From the NCBI RefSeq assembly GCF_030268885.1, contig NZ_BSSA01000002.1, forward strand, positions 434,001 to 498,000: 64,000 nt of DNA, read 5' to 3'. Each line of letters opens with the position of its first letter. Position 1 is the stretch's first letter. A model generated the notes under the pieces. It ran no database searches and had not been told where the DNA came from. It saw only the letters and a program-made list of their open reading frames with translations. The stretch comes from Kitasatospora phosalacinea (lineage in GTDB: Bacteria > Actinomycetota > Actinomycetes > Streptomycetales > Streptomycetaceae). A program made the position numbers and the translations under genes. Shown in pieces: positions 32,678 through 41,062 of this stretch.

Positions 32678-33799
32678 TCAGCCGCGGTAGGCGGGCAGGC
32701 CGACGGTGTCGGAGACCTTGGTCGGGGTGCCGCCCTTGGCGGGGACGGTGTAGATGCCGTCCGGGGCGCGGAAGGCGACGGTCTTCCGGTCGGGGGAGAA
32801 GGCCGGCTCGGTGTAGTCGACGGTGGCGCCCGGGGTCAGGTCGCGCTCCGGCGCGCGGTAGTCGCTGCCCTTGGTGAACAGGTGGCTGTGGCCCGCGACG
32901 GAGCGGACGAACACGATGTCCCCCTCGTCGTCGCGGTCGGGCTGCGAGCCCTTGGCGACCGCCATGCCCTCCTGCCGCAGGTACTGGTCGCGGATGTACA
33001 CCTGGCCGTCGTCCTTGTTCGCGTAGACCGAGGAGCCGATCCGCCCGGCGGCGTTGGGCCACAGGTTGCCGGTCTGCGGGATCGGCGCCGGGTCCTGGTC
33101 CGAGTAGGTGTTCAGGGCGATCGGGGCCGGGGTGCCGCCCTGCACGGGGACGGCGAGGATCCGCAGGGTGCCGTGGTCGTCCGCGGTGAACTGCAGGTCG
33201 TTCACGGCCGGGACGTGCATGGTGCGCTCGTCGGCGTTGGGCGTGAACACCTGCCAGGTCGGGTGCGACCAGGTGACGCCGGACGGGGCCTTGGCGACGA
33301 CGGCCCGGTGGCTGCCGTCCGGGTCGGAGGTCTCCAGGTTGCCGTTGCCGTCGACGAAGGCGGCGCGCTTGCCGTCCGGGGACCAGGCCAGGTCGCGGAC
33401 CACGGTCCCGAAGTCGACGACCTTGCCGTCCATCACCACGTAGCGGGTGCCGTTGCTGATGGTCAGCCCGGTGCCCTTGGTCAGGTTGAGGGCGGCCTGG
33501 ACCGGCTGGGCCGACGGCTGGGCCGGGGCGGCGGTGGTCGCGGCGGCGGACGGGGAGGCGGGCGCGGTGGCGGAGGCCGGGGCCGACGGGGTGGCCGTGC
33601 CGGAGCCGGTCGCGGCGGCGGACGGGGACGCGGGCGCGGTCGGGGTGGCGTTGCGGGACGGGGCGGTGGCGGTCGGCCGGGTGGCGGCCCTGTCGTCGGC
33701 CGACGGGTCGCAGGCGGTCAGCAGCAGGGCGGAGCCGGCGGTGATCGCGGAGACGAGGGCGACGGCGGAGGAGCGGCGGAGGCGGGCGTGCGCGGACAT
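32678..33799 (-). CDS. TolB-like beta-propeller lipoprotein, copy 2
   Basis: The 373-residue product parallels copy 1 downstream but has a longer linker rich in Ala, Pro, Thr and Ser between the lipobox (LTAC) and the propeller (DLAWSPDGKRAAFVDGNGNL). Shared blades and the VGLPAYRG end show recent tandem duplication. ATG 33799 has the same GGGGGGAACC leader as copy 1. It is secreted and lipid-anchored; its partner is unknown. Two hairpins lie between the copies, so they are likely regulated separately. Confidence 0.9.
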   Translation of the reverse strand: MSAHARLRRSSAVALVSAITAGSALLLTACDPSADDRAATRPTATAPSRNATPTAPASPSAAATGSGTATPSAPASATAPASPSAAATTAAPAQPSAQPVQAALNLTKGTGLTISNGTRYVVMDGKVVDFGTVVRDLAWSPDGKRAAFVDGNGNLETSDPDGSHRAVVAKAPSGVTWSHPTWQVFTPNADERTMHVPAVNDLQFTADDHGTLRILAVPVQGGTPAPIALNTYSDQDPAPIPQTGNLWPNAAGRIGSSVYANKDDGQVYIRDQYLRQEGMAVAKGSQPDRDDEGDIVFVRSVAGHSHLFTKGSDYRAPERDLTPGATVDYTEPAFSPDRKTVAFRAPDGIYTVPAKGGTPTKVSDTVGLPAYRG

Positions 33800-34110
33800 G
33801 GATGGTTCCCCCCTGGAACGGATCCGACGGTGCGTGGTGTGGGTGCCCCCTGCCGGTTCTCGTGTTCCGTCGTCCGGGGCGGTGACCAGAGCTTCGCAGT
33901 CGGATGACCCTGTGGGGTGCGCGAATTGTCACTGCGGGGCAACAGCCGTTCGGGGGCCGCCGAGCGTGCCGTCGAGCGTGTCGCCGCGCGTGCCGCCGCG
34001 CGGTCGTCCGGGGCACTGGTTAGCGTGGCAGGGCATGTGCTTTCCCCCGGGGCGGCGGGCCCCGGGCGCGGCCCCGGGTGCGGGGCCCCGACAGCGGAGG
34101 GAGACGCACC
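33800..34110. other. Divergent intergenic region before the two-domain glyoxalase gene
   Basis: About 310 bases without a credible gene. It holds divergent promoters, imperfect GCGTGCCG/GCGTGTCG repeats near 33963-34005, and a G+C-rich potential hairpin near 34057-34090. Confidence 0.45.
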
Positions 34111-34908
34111 GTGACGGCACCACCCGAGGGCACCCCGGTCTGGGCGGACGCGATGTTCGCCGACCCGGAGGTCGCCAAGGCGTTCTACGGACAGGTGCTG
34201 GGCTGGACGTTCGGCGAGGCCGCGTCCGAGCTCGGCAGCTACACGCAGGCCCTGAAGGACGGCAGGGCGGTCGCCGCGATCGTCCCGCCGCCGCCCGGGC
34301 AGGAGGGCCGCTCCGCGTGGGTGCTCCACCTGGCCACCGCCGACGTGGCGGCCGCCGCGCAGCGCGTCCGGGCGGCCGGCGGCACCGTGCTGATGGAGCC
34401 GGTGCGGGTCGGCAGCTCCGGCTCGATGGCGATCGCCCAGGACCCGGCGGGCGTCGTGTTCGGCCTCTGGCAGAGCGGCGACCACCGGGGCTTCGAACTG
34501 CGCGACGCACCCGGCAGCTACGGCTGGGCCGAGGTGTTCACCCGGGACACCGCCGCCGCCAACTCCTTCTTCCCGCAGGTGTTCCCGTACCGGGTGCGGA
34601 AGATCGTCGACGACAAGGTGGACTACAGCATCTACCACCTCGGTGACGCGCCCGTGCTCGGCGCGATGGGCATGGGGCCGGACGTGCCCGCCCAGGTGCC
34701 GCCGTTCATCAGCGTCTACTTCCTGGTGGACGACTGCGACGCCGCCGCCGGACGGGTCGCCCAGGCGGGCGGGCAGCTCGTCTTCGGGCCGATGAGCAGC
34801 CCGTTCGGGCGCTTCGCCTCCTTCGTCGACCCGCAGGGCGCGGCGTTCTCGCTGATCGACCCCGGCGCCGCCGAGGGCGAGCGGCCGAGCACGGTGGAGG
34901 TGGCCTGA
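34111..34908 (+). CDS. Two-domain glyoxalase/VOC-fold protein
   Basis: The 265-residue product contains two vicinal-oxygen-chelate modules (about 1-125 and 130-260), with PVWADAMFADPEVAKAFYGQVLGW and EVFTRDTAAANSFFPQVF as the paired starts and QDPAGVVFGLWQ and VDPQGAAFSLID as the paired ends. GTG 34111 has CGGAGGGAG upstream. VOC proteins use a metal to act on small thiols, catechols or antibiotics; the substrate is unknown. It is followed after 3 bases by the DinB gene, so they form an operon. Confidence 0.92.
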   Translation: MTAPPEGTPVWADAMFADPEVAKAFYGQVLGWTFGEAASELGSYTQALKDGRAVAAIVPPPPGQEGRSAWVLHLATADVAAAAQRVRAAGGTVLMEPVRVGSSGSMAIAQDPAGVVFGLWQSGDHRGFELRDAPGSYGWAEVFTRDTAAANSFFPQVFPYRVRKIVDDKVDYSIYHLGDAPVLGAMGMGPDVPAQVPPFISVYFLVDDCDAAAGRVAQAGGQLVFGPMSSPFGRFASFVDPQGAAFSLIDPGAAEGERPSTVEVA

Positions 34909-34911
34909 GAC

Positions 34912-35433
34912 ATGGTCACCCCGCTCCCCGAGCTCACCGGCGAACGCGCCGACCTGCTGGCCGCCCTGGACAAGCAGCGCGGCTTCCTGCGCTACACCGC
35001 GCGCGGCCTCACCGACGAACAGGCCCAACAGCGCACCACCGTCAGCGAACTGACCCTCGGCGGGCTGATCAAGCACGTCGCCGGGGTCGAGGAGCGCTGG
35101 CTGCGGTTCGCCGTCGGCGGCGCCGAGGCGATGCGCGCCGAGGGCGCGCCCGACGACGCCGAGAGCTGGGCCGCGCAGTTCCGGATGACCGACGGCGAGA
35201 CCCTGGACGTCCTGCTGGAGCGCTACCGGGCCGTCGCCGAGCACACCGACAACCTGGTCGCCACCCTCGACCTGGACAGTGAGCAGGCGCTGCCGGAGGC
35301 GCCCTGGTTCGAACCCGGCGCGGCGTGGAGCGTGCGGCGGGTGCTGCTGCACGTCATCGCGGAGACCTCGCAGCACGCCGGGCACGCCGACATCCTGCGC
35401 GAGGCGCTGGACGGGCAGCGGACCATGGGCTGA
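34912..35433 (+). CDS. DinB-family protein, copy 1
   Basis: The 173-residue four-helix protein has the DinB/YfiT metal-site pattern: His in IKHVAGVEERWL and a His pair in HVIAETSQHAGHADI. Actinobacterial members are mycothiol-dependent or unassigned metal enzymes. It starts 3 bases after the glyoxalase stop. It is a close paralogue of the gene at 38.6 kb (shared RGLTDEQA--RTTVSELT). Confidence 0.9.
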   Translation: MVTPLPELTGERADLLAALDKQRGFLRYTARGLTDEQAQQRTTVSELTLGGLIKHVAGVEERWLRFAVGGAEAMRAEGAPDDAESWAAQFRMTDGETLDVLLERYRAVAEHTDNLVATLDLDSEQALPEAPWFEPGAAWSVRRVLLHVIAETSQHAGHADILREALDGQRTMG

Positions 35434-35463
35434 GGGCTGCCGGGAGCGCGCCCGGGCCCGGGC

Positions 35464-36435
35464 TCAGTCGGCGACGTGCAGGACCGACTTGCCCCGCAGG
35501 TGCCCCTGTTCGGCCCGGCGGTGGGCGGCGGCCGCCTCGACGAGCGGGAACACCCCGGTGACGGCGACCCGGACGGCGCCGGAGACCACCAGGGCGTCCA
35601 GTGCGGCGAGGTCGGCGCCGCTGGAGCGGACCTGCCAGCTGCGGTCGCCGAGGACCAGGCCGAGGTCGCCGGTGGCGTGCTCGGTGCGGTAGTCGCCGAA
35701 GAAGACCGGGGCGACCCGGCCGCCGCGGCGCAGCACCGGGAGCAGCCGGTGGGCGTCCGGGCCGCCGACGGTGTCGAACAGCAGGTCGGCGCCCCGGACG
35801 GCGTCCGCGACCGGCCCGGCGGTGTAGTCGACGAAGCGGTCGGCGCCCAGCTCGCGCAGGAAGCGCTCGTGGCGGCCGGAGGCGACCGCGACCACCTCCC
35901 CGGCGCCGCCCGCCCTGAGCAGCTGCACGGCGAGGTGGCCGACGCCGCCCGCCGCGCCGTTGACCACGGCGGTGCCGCCGGGCGCGGGGTCCAGGTGGCG
36001 GAGGTACTGGTAGGCGGTCAGGCCCGCCATCGGGAGGGCGGCCCCGGTCAGGTGGTCCAGGGCGTCGGGCAGCAGGGCCAGGTGGGCGTCCGGGACGGTC
36101 GCGTACTCGGCGTAACCGGCGCCCCGGCCGGGGAAGTTGACCAGGGCGTGGACGCGTTCGCCGACCTGCCGGGCCGAGCCCGGGCCGGTGGCGACGACCG
36201 TGCCGGAGACGTCGCTGCCCGGGACGAGCGGGAGCGCCGGGGTCGGCCGGATCGCGGCCGGGATGTTCGGGAAGCCGCTGCGGGCGTACCAGTCGGGCGG
36301 GTTGAGACCCGCCGCGTGCACCCGGACCAGCACCTCGCCCGGGCCGGGCACCGGGCGCGGCACCCGCTCGCGGACCAGCACCTCGGGTGCGCCGAAGGCG
36401 TGCAGGCGCACCGCCCACATGGTGTCGACGGTCAT
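35464..36435 (-). CDS. Zinc-free NADPH quinone oxidoreductase-like protein
   Basis: The 323-residue MDR-superfamily enzyme has a GroES-like N-terminal part (VRVHAAGLNPPDWYAR), no catalytic Zn cysteines, and the NADPH-binding motif NGAAGGVGHLAVQLL. It probably reduces quinones or enones. It is divergent from the TetR gene and has TetR-type operators next to its start, so it is the likely target of that repressor. Confidence 0.93.
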   Translation of the reverse strand: MTVDTMWAVRLHAFGAPEVLVRERVPRPVPGPGEVLVRVHAAGLNPPDWYARSGFPNIPAAIRPTPALPLVPGSDVSGTVVATGPGSARQVGERVHALVNFPGRGAGYAEYATVPDAHLALLPDALDHLTGAALPMAGLTAYQYLRHLDPAPGGTAVVNGAAGGVGHLAVQLLRAGGAGEVVAVASGRHERFLRELGADRFVDYTAGPVADAVRGADLLFDTVGGPDAHRLLPVLRRGGRVAPVFFGDYRTEHATGDLGLVLGDRSWQVRSSGADLAALDALVVSGAVRVAVTGVFPLVEAAAAHRRAEQGHLRGKSVLHVAD

Positions 36436-36460
36436 GGCGACTCTCCCCTCCGCAGGCCGG

Positions 36461-36530
36461 ACGGCACTGCCGTAGAATCCGGAGCACTGCTCCGGAAAGC
36501 CGGGGCCAGTTTAGGCGGAGCACTGCTCCG
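36461..36530. promoter_or_regulatory. Cluster of three TetR-type palindromes
   Basis: TCCGGAGCA-C-TGCTCCGGA at 36478-36496 is a perfect 19-bp palindrome, and CGGAGCA-C-TGCTCCG is repeated at 36516-36530. A shorter relative, ACGGCACTGCCGT, lies at 36461-36473. Centres are 20 and 36 bases apart, between the divergent oxidoreductase and TetR genes. Confidence 0.85.
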
Positions 36531-36552
36531 GATGTCAACGACGGGACCAGGC

Positions 36553-37128
36553 ATGGCTGTTGATCCGACCGCCCGGGCGCCGCGGGCGGACGCCAGGCGC
36601 AACCGGGACCGACTGCTGGAGGTCGGCGCGCAGGTGCTCGCCGAACAGGGCGCGCAGGCCTCGCTGCGCGACGTGGCCCGGCGGGCCGAGGTCGGACTCG
36701 GCACGCTCTACCGGCACTTCCCCAGCCGGGAGGCGCTGCTGGAGGCGCTGCTGGCCCGGCGTTTCGACCGACTGTCCGCGAGGGCGGCGGAGTTGGCGGG
36801 GGACGGGGCCGATCCGGCCGAGGCGCTCACCGCCTGGCTGCGGGAGTTCTGCGCCGGAGCGGGCGCCCACCAGGGCCTGCCGGAGGCCCTGCTGGCCACC
36901 CTGCGCGACCCGGCCTCGCCGCTGCACGCGAGCTGCACGGCGATGCGGGAGGCCGGGGGCGCCCTGCTGGCCGCCGCGCAGCGGGCCGGACGGATCCGGG
37001 CGGACGTCACCGGCACCGACCTGTTCGCGCTGGCCAACGCGGTCAGCTGGGCCGCCGGGCAGGCACCGGCGCTGGCCGAGCGGCAGGAGCGGCTGTTCGA
37101 GGTGGTGGTGGACGGGCTCCGGGCCTGA
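36553..37128 (+). CDS. TetR-family repressor
   Basis: The 191-residue regulator has an N-terminal HTH (SLRDVARRAEVGLGTLYRHFPSR in the usual place) and a ligand-binding C-terminal domain. ATG 36553 was preferred because the other in-frame ATG, at 36532, overlaps the last base-pairs of the operator; both lack a strong ribosome site. It most likely binds the palindromes upstream and controls itself and the quinone reductase. The inducer may be an electrophile or quinone, by analogy. Confidence 0.9.
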   Translation: MAVDPTARAPRADARRNRDRLLEVGAQVLAEQGAQASLRDVARRAEVGLGTLYRHFPSREALLEALLARRFDRLSARAAELAGDGADPAEALTAWLREFCAGAGAHQGLPEALLATLRDPASPLHASCTAMREAGGALLAAAQRAGRIRADVTGTDLFALANAVSWAAGQAPALAERQERLFEVVVDGLRA

Positions 37129-37141
37129 GGGGGCCGGGGGC

Positions 37142-37534
37142 TCAGTCGGTGGCGCCGTCGGCGGGCAGGACGCTCCGGTAGTAGTCGATCTTGTCGCGGA
37201 GGTGGGCGCGCTGGCGCTCCAGCAGGGCGATCCGGTCGTTGACGGCGCTGTCGTGGCGCTCCAGCAGTTCGATCCGGCCGAGCAGGCTCTCCGGGCCCTC
37301 GGTGCGGGCGAGTTCGGCGTAGCGGCGCATGTCGGCGATCGGCATGCCGGTGTCGCGCAGGCAGCGCAGGATGCCCAGCCAGCCGATGTCGTCCGGGCTG
37401 AACCGGCGGTGGCCGCTGGTGGCGCGGGTGATGGAGGTGAGCAGGCCGATCCGTTCGTAGTAGCGCAGGGTGTCCAGGCTGAACCCCGAGCGTTCGGCGG
37501 CCTCGGCGGGAGTGAGCAGCTGCGGTGTCGTCAC
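37142..37534 (-). CDS. MerR-family regulator
   Basis: The 130-residue protein has an N-terminal winged helix (TPAEAAERSGFSLDTLRYYE) with the MerR Arg-Tyr-Tyr-Glu signature, followed by HRRFSPDDIGWL and a C-terminal dimerising coil (LERHDSAVNDRIALLERQRA). There are no metal-binding cysteines. Its GTG overlaps the WYL gene stop by 4 bases (GTGA), so the two regulators are made from one transcript. Its target and inducer are unknown. Confidence 0.9.
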   Translation of the reverse strand: MTTPQLLTPAEAAERSGFSLDTLRYYERIGLLTSITRATSGHRRFSPDDIGWLGILRCLRDTGMPIADMRRYAELARTEGPESLLGRIELLERHDSAVNDRIALLERQRAHLRDKIDYYRSVLPADGATD

Positions 37535-38517
37535 CGTGCCGATTCTGCCCGGCCGTTGGCGCGCGTGCAGCGGGTGAAGCGTTCGCCCCAGGTGGCCAGC
37601 AGGGCGGACAGCTCCGGCGGGGAGACGATCTCGAAGTCCACGCCCAGCGAACCGAGCGCCATCGCGGGCCACTCCAGGGCGTCCGCCTGCATCAGCACCC
37701 GGCTGCGTTCCGGCCCGGCCTCCCGCACCTCGGCCCAGGCGCCGAGCTTCTCCCGGACGGCCGTCGCGGGCGCCTCCACGAGTGCCTCGACCCGGTGCGG
37801 GCGGGGCTGGCCCTGCAGGCCGGCCCGGACGAACTCGGCGGCGTCGGCGGCCGGGAGGGTGCGCGGCAGGAAGCGGGCCCCGGTCGGCTCGGGCCCGGCC
37901 AGGCGGTCCAGGCGGAAGGTCCGCCAGTCCTGGCGGGTGAGGTCGTAGGCGACCAGGTACCAGCGGCGGCCCAGCCGGACCAGGCCGTGCGGCTCGGCGT
38001 GCCGCTCGGAGGCGGCGCCCCCCGCCGCCTCGTACCGGAAGCGCAGCCGCTCGGTGTCCCGGCAGGCCAGGGCGACGGCGGTGAGGACGTCCGGGGCGAT
38101 CCGGCCGGCGGTGTCCACCCGCCAGTCCGCCGGGACGGTGACCGTCCGCAGCGCCTCGACCCGGCGGCGCAGCCGGGCCGGCATCACCTGCACCACCTTC
38201 GCCAGCACCCGTACGGACGCCTCCGCGAGGCCCTCCACCGCGTTGTCCGCCGCCACCTGCAGCCCGACGGCCAGCGCCACCGCCTCCTCGTCGTCGATCA
38301 CCAGCGGCGGCAGCGCCGCCCCCGCCGCCAGCTGGTAGCCGCCGTCCACGCCGCGCCGGGCCTCCACCGGGTAGCCGAGCTCGCGCAGCCGGTCCACGTC
38401 GCGGCGCAGGGTGCGCGGGGAGACGCCGAGCCGGGCGGAGAGCTCCTCGCCCGGCCAGAAGCGGTGGGACTGCAGCAGGGTGAGCAGGCGCAGGGTGCGG
38501 GCGCTGGTGTCGGCCAT
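37531..38517 (-). CDS. WYL-domain HTH regulator (YafY type)
   Basis: The 328-residue protein has an N-terminal HTH_11-like domain (TLRLLTLLQSHRFWPGEELS, then VSPRTLRRDVDRL), a WYL domain (GLVRLGRRWYLVAYDLTRQDWRTFRLDRL) that senses ligands such as nucleic acid or small molecules, and a WCX-type C-terminus. It is divergent from DinB copy 2, across a clear inverted repeat, and overlaps the downstream MerR gene. ATG 38517 starts MADTSARTLRLL. Confidence 0.92.
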   Translation of the reverse strand: MADTSARTLRLLTLLQSHRFWPGEELSARLGVSPRTLRRDVDRLRELGYPVEARRGVDGGYQLAAGAALPPLVIDDEEAVALAVGLQVAADNAVEGLAEASVRVLAKVVQVMPARLRRRVEALRTVTVPADWRVDTAGRIAPDVLTAVALACRDTERLRFRYEAAGGAASERHAEPHGLVRLGRRWYLVAYDLTRQDWRTFRLDRLAGPEPTGARFLPRTLPAADAAEFVRAGLQGQPRPHRVEALVEAPATAVREKLGAWAEVREAGPERSRVLMQADALEWPAMALGSLGVDFEIVSPPELSALLATWGERFTRCTRANGRAESAR

Positions 38518-38533
38518 GGATCCCATCCTCCGC

Positions 38534-38562
38534 CCATTGCGGACGGAAGGTGACCGCAATGG
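38534..38562. promoter_or_regulatory. Inverted repeat CCATTGCGG-N11-CCGCAATGG
   Basis: Perfect 9-bp arms at 38534-38542 and 38554-38562 lie between the WYL regulator start and the divergent DinB gene. Position and symmetry make it the likely operator of the WYL regulator. Confidence 0.75.
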
Positions 38563-38623
38563 TCCGTAGCGTGGAACACGAAGGAAGCGAGCAGCACCGC
38601 CGTGGCGATGGGAGAGCGACAGC

Positions 38624-39229
38624 ATGAGCACCGAGACCGTCGAGACCGTTGAGAACGTCGAGGGCACCGGGGCCGACGGGACGGCGGAGGGCCAGTACCC
38701 GGACGCCACCGTCGAGGGCCCGACCCCCGAGCACGCCGACCTGATCGCGCAGCTCCGCGCCGCCCGGCACTTCCTGCGGTTCACCGCCCGCGGCCTCACC
38801 GACGAGCAGGCCGCCCGCCGCACCACCGTCAGCGAGCTCACCGTCGGCGGCCTGATCAAGCACGTCACCTCGATGGAGCGGGCCTGGGCGGCGTTCATCG
38901 CGGTCGGCACCTCCGCGCTGCCCGACTTCACCGCGATGGCCGAGGCCGACTTCCAGGCCCGCGCCGACGAGTTCCGGCTGCTGCCCGGCGAGACCCTGCT
39001 CGGCGTCCTGACCGCGTACGAGGCGGTGGCCCGCGGCACCGACGAGCTGCTGGCCGGCCTGGCCGACCTGGGCGTCTCGCACCCGCTGCCCGCCGCGCCC
39101 TGGTTCACCCCCGGGGCGAGCTGGTCGGCCCGGCGCACCGTGATGCACATCATCGCCGAGACCGCCCAGCACGCCGGGCACGCCGACATCATCCGGGAGT
39201 CCCTGGACGGGCAGAAGAGCATGGGCTGA
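38624..39229 (+). CDS. DinB-family protein, copy 2
   Basis: The 201-residue product has an extra acidic N-terminal lead (VETVENVEGTGADGTAEG) before a DinB domain with His in IKHVTSMERAWA and the His pair in HIIAETAQHAGHADI. It closely resembles copy 1 at 34.9 kb. It is divergent from the WYL/MerR pair and ends at a strong hairpin. Mycothiol- or metal-dependent chemistry is inferred from family. Confidence 0.9.
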   Translation: MSTETVETVENVEGTGADGTAEGQYPDATVEGPTPEHADLIAQLRAARHFLRFTARGLTDEQAARRTTVSELTVGGLIKHVTSMERAWAAFIAVGTSALPDFTAMAEADFQARADEFRLLPGETLLGVLTAYEAVARGTDELLAGLADLGVSHPLPAAPWFTPGASWSARRTVMHIIAETAQHAGHADIIRESLDGQKSMG

Positions 39230-39248
39230 CCCTCCCGGGACCGACGCA

Positions 39249-39281
39249 GGGGTCCGGACCGCCGACGGCGGTCCGGACCCC
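39249..39281. terminator. Terminator hairpin after DinB copy 2
   Basis: GGGGTCCGGACCGCC and GGCGGTCCGGACCCC form a perfect 15-bp stem with a 3-base loop (GAC), 19 bases past the stop, followed by CTTCCCGGTTTTC. Confidence 0.9.
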
Positions 39282-39304
39282 TTCCCGGTTTTCTCCGCCC
39301 TCCG

Positions 39305-39311
39305 TGTCACA
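39305..39311 (+). promoter_or_regulatory. ECF41-type -35 element TGTCACA
   Basis: TGTCACA is the conserved -35 of ECF41-dependent promoters and lies 62 bases before the ECF41 sigma gene. A matching CGTC -10 is not clear at the usual 16-base spacing, so autoregulation is likely but unproved. Confidence 0.45.
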
Positions 39312-39373
39312 CCCCGGGGGATCCGCCACTCTCGGGGTGCAGCCGGAAGCGGAAGACGGAGGAGACGGGCACG

Positions 39374-40267
39374 ATGGACGAGGCCACCGAGGTGTTCACC
39401 AGCCACCGGGAACTGCTGTTCTCGATGGTCTACAACCTGCTCGGCACGGTCGCCGACACCGAGGACGTCCTGCAGGAGACCTGGCTCGCCTGGTCCGGCC
39501 GGCACCGCTCCAGCGAGGCCGGGCCGATCCTCCACCCGCGCGCCTACCTGGTGCGCACCGCCGTGAACACCGCACTGGCCCGCCGCGCCGAGATCAGCCG
39601 ACGGCGCGAGAGCTACTTCGGGCCCTGGCTGCCCGAACCGCTGCTGGCCCCGGCCGAGGAGGACCCGGGCGAGCGGGCCGAGGCGGTCTCGATCGCGCTG
39701 CTGGTGGTGCTGGAGACGCTCACGCCGCTGGAACGCGCCGTGTTCGTGCTGCACGAGGTCTTCGGGTACAGCCACCCCGAGACCGCCGAGGTCCTCGGCC
39801 GCACCCCCGCCGCCGTCCGCCAGCTCGCCCACCGGGCCCGCGAGCACGTCCGCGCCCGGCGCCCCCGCCACCGGGCCGACCCGGCGGTGCGGCGGCAGGC
39901 CACCGAGCGGTTCGCGGCGGCCGTCGGCGGCGGGGACCTCGACGCGCTGCTGCGGCTGCTCGCCCCCGACGTCACGCTCTGGGCGGACGGCGGCGGCAAG
40001 GCGACGGCCGCCGGGGCGCACCCGGTGCACGGCCGCGGGAAGGTCGCCCGGCTGCTGGTCGGCAACGCCGCGCGGGCGCAGGGGGTGCGGGTGCGGTGGG
40101 CCACCGCCAACGGCGACCCGTCGGCGGTGCTGTTCATCGGCGAGGCCCCGTTCGCGGTGCTGGTGCTGGACCTCTCGGCGGACGGCGAGCAGGTCGAGGA
40201 CATCTACTTCGTGACCAACCCGGACAAGCTGCAGGGCGTCAACTCCGTTGCTGCACAAGAGAACTGA
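39374..40267 (+). CDS. ECF41-family sigma factor (SigJ-like)
   Basis: The 297-residue protein has sigma regions 2 and 4 (FTSHRELLFSMVYNLLGTVADTED at the start; GYSHPETAEVLGRTPAAVRQL) followed by a SnoaL-like C-terminal extension with the ECF41 marks DGGGK and NPDKL. In ECF41 factors the extension replaces an anti-sigma factor and both inhibits and activates. GGAGGAGAC precedes ATG 39374. The oxidoreductase gene that follows is its expected co-transcribed target. Confidence 0.94.
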   Translation: MDEATEVFTSHRELLFSMVYNLLGTVADTEDVLQETWLAWSGRHRSSEAGPILHPRAYLVRTAVNTALARRAEISRRRESYFGPWLPEPLLAPAEEDPGERAEAVSIALLVVLETLTPLERAVFVLHEVFGYSHPETAEVLGRTPAAVRQLAHRAREHVRARRPRHRADPAVRRQATERFAAAVGGGDLDALLRLLAPDVTLWADGGGKATAAGAHPVHGRGKVARLLVGNAARAQGVRVRWATANGDPSAVLFIGEAPFAVLVLDLSADGEQVEDIYFVTNPDKLQGVNSVAAQEN

Positions 40268-40286
40268 GCGAGACGAGGAGGGAGCG

Positions 40287-40955
40287 ATGAAACTGACCGT
40301 GGTGGCCGCGTCCGGAGGGATCGGGCGGCAGGTGCTGGACCAGGCACTGGCGGGCGGGCACGAGGTGACGGCGGTGGTGCGCAACCCGGACAAGCTCGGG
40401 GAGAGCGGCGCGCGGGTGGTGCGGGCGGACCTGGCGAGCGCCTCCCCCCAGGAGCTGCGGGCGGCGGTGGCGGGGGCGGACGCGGTGCTGTCCGGGCTCG
40501 GGGCGGTCGGGAAGGCCGGTGTCGGCGTCGCGGAGGCCGGGACGCGGGCCGTGGTGGCGGCGATGCGCGCGGAGGGGGTGCGGCGGCTGCTGGTGGTCAG
40601 CGCCGCGCCGATCGGCACGGTGGCCTCGCCGCAGCGGCCGCACCCGCCGCGGCACGACCCGGGCGAGGGGCCGTTCATGCGGTACGTGCTGACCCCGGCG
40701 GTCAAGCGGGTGCTGCGTGCGCACTACGCGGACCTGGCCCGGATGGAGGACGCGGTGCTGGCCTGCGGGCTGGACTGGACGGTGGTGCGCCCGCCCCGGC
40801 TCACCGACGGGCCGCTGACCGGCGACTACCGGGTCGCGTACGGGCAGAACCTGCGCGGCGGGTCGAGGGTCTCGCGGGCGGACGTCGCGCACTGCATGCT
40901 GCGCGCGGTCGGCGACCCGGACACCGTCGGGCGGATCCTCGGCGTCGCCCACTGA
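40287..40955 (+). CDS. NAD(P)-binding oxidoreductase/epimerase-like protein (COE partner of ECF41)
   Basis: The 222-residue protein has a Rossmann fold of the NmrA/SDR type, with VVAASGGIGRQVLDQAL at its N-terminus and WTVVRPPRLTDGP later. ATG 40287 has GAGGAGGGAG upstream; an earlier start would overlap the sigma gene. ECF41 genes typically sit beside a carboxymuconolactone decarboxylase, oxidoreductase or epimerase; this fits the oxidoreductase/epimerase class. The substrate is unknown. Confidence 0.9.
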   Translation: MKLTVVAASGGIGRQVLDQALAGGHEVTAVVRNPDKLGESGARVVRADLASASPQELRAAVAGADAVLSGLGAVGKAGVGVAEAGTRAVVAAMRAEGVRRLLVVSAAPIGTVASPQRPHPPRHDPGEGPFMRYVLTPAVKRVLRAHYADLARMEDAVLACGLDWTVVRPPRLTDGPLTGDYRVAYGQNLRGGSRVSRADVAHCMLRAVGDPDTVGRILGVAH

Positions 40956-41062
40956 CGGGCCGGCCGGGGGCGGGCGTCACCGGTGGGCGTCGTCGTCGAA
41001 TCCCGTCCCCCTTCCGGCGCTGCCCGGCGAGGCTACGACACGGCCCGGACGGCGCCTACCCT

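Noticed and set aside
37531..37534. Frameshift joining WYL and MerR into one protein
   Set aside because: The overlap is a standard GTGA stop-start with complete domains on both sides and no slippery run.
37142..40705. Minus-strand frame of almost 1,200 codons covering several genes
   Set aside because: Only its last part is the MerR gene; the rest is antisense to DinB and sigma genes, and the MerR start has a coupled GTG.
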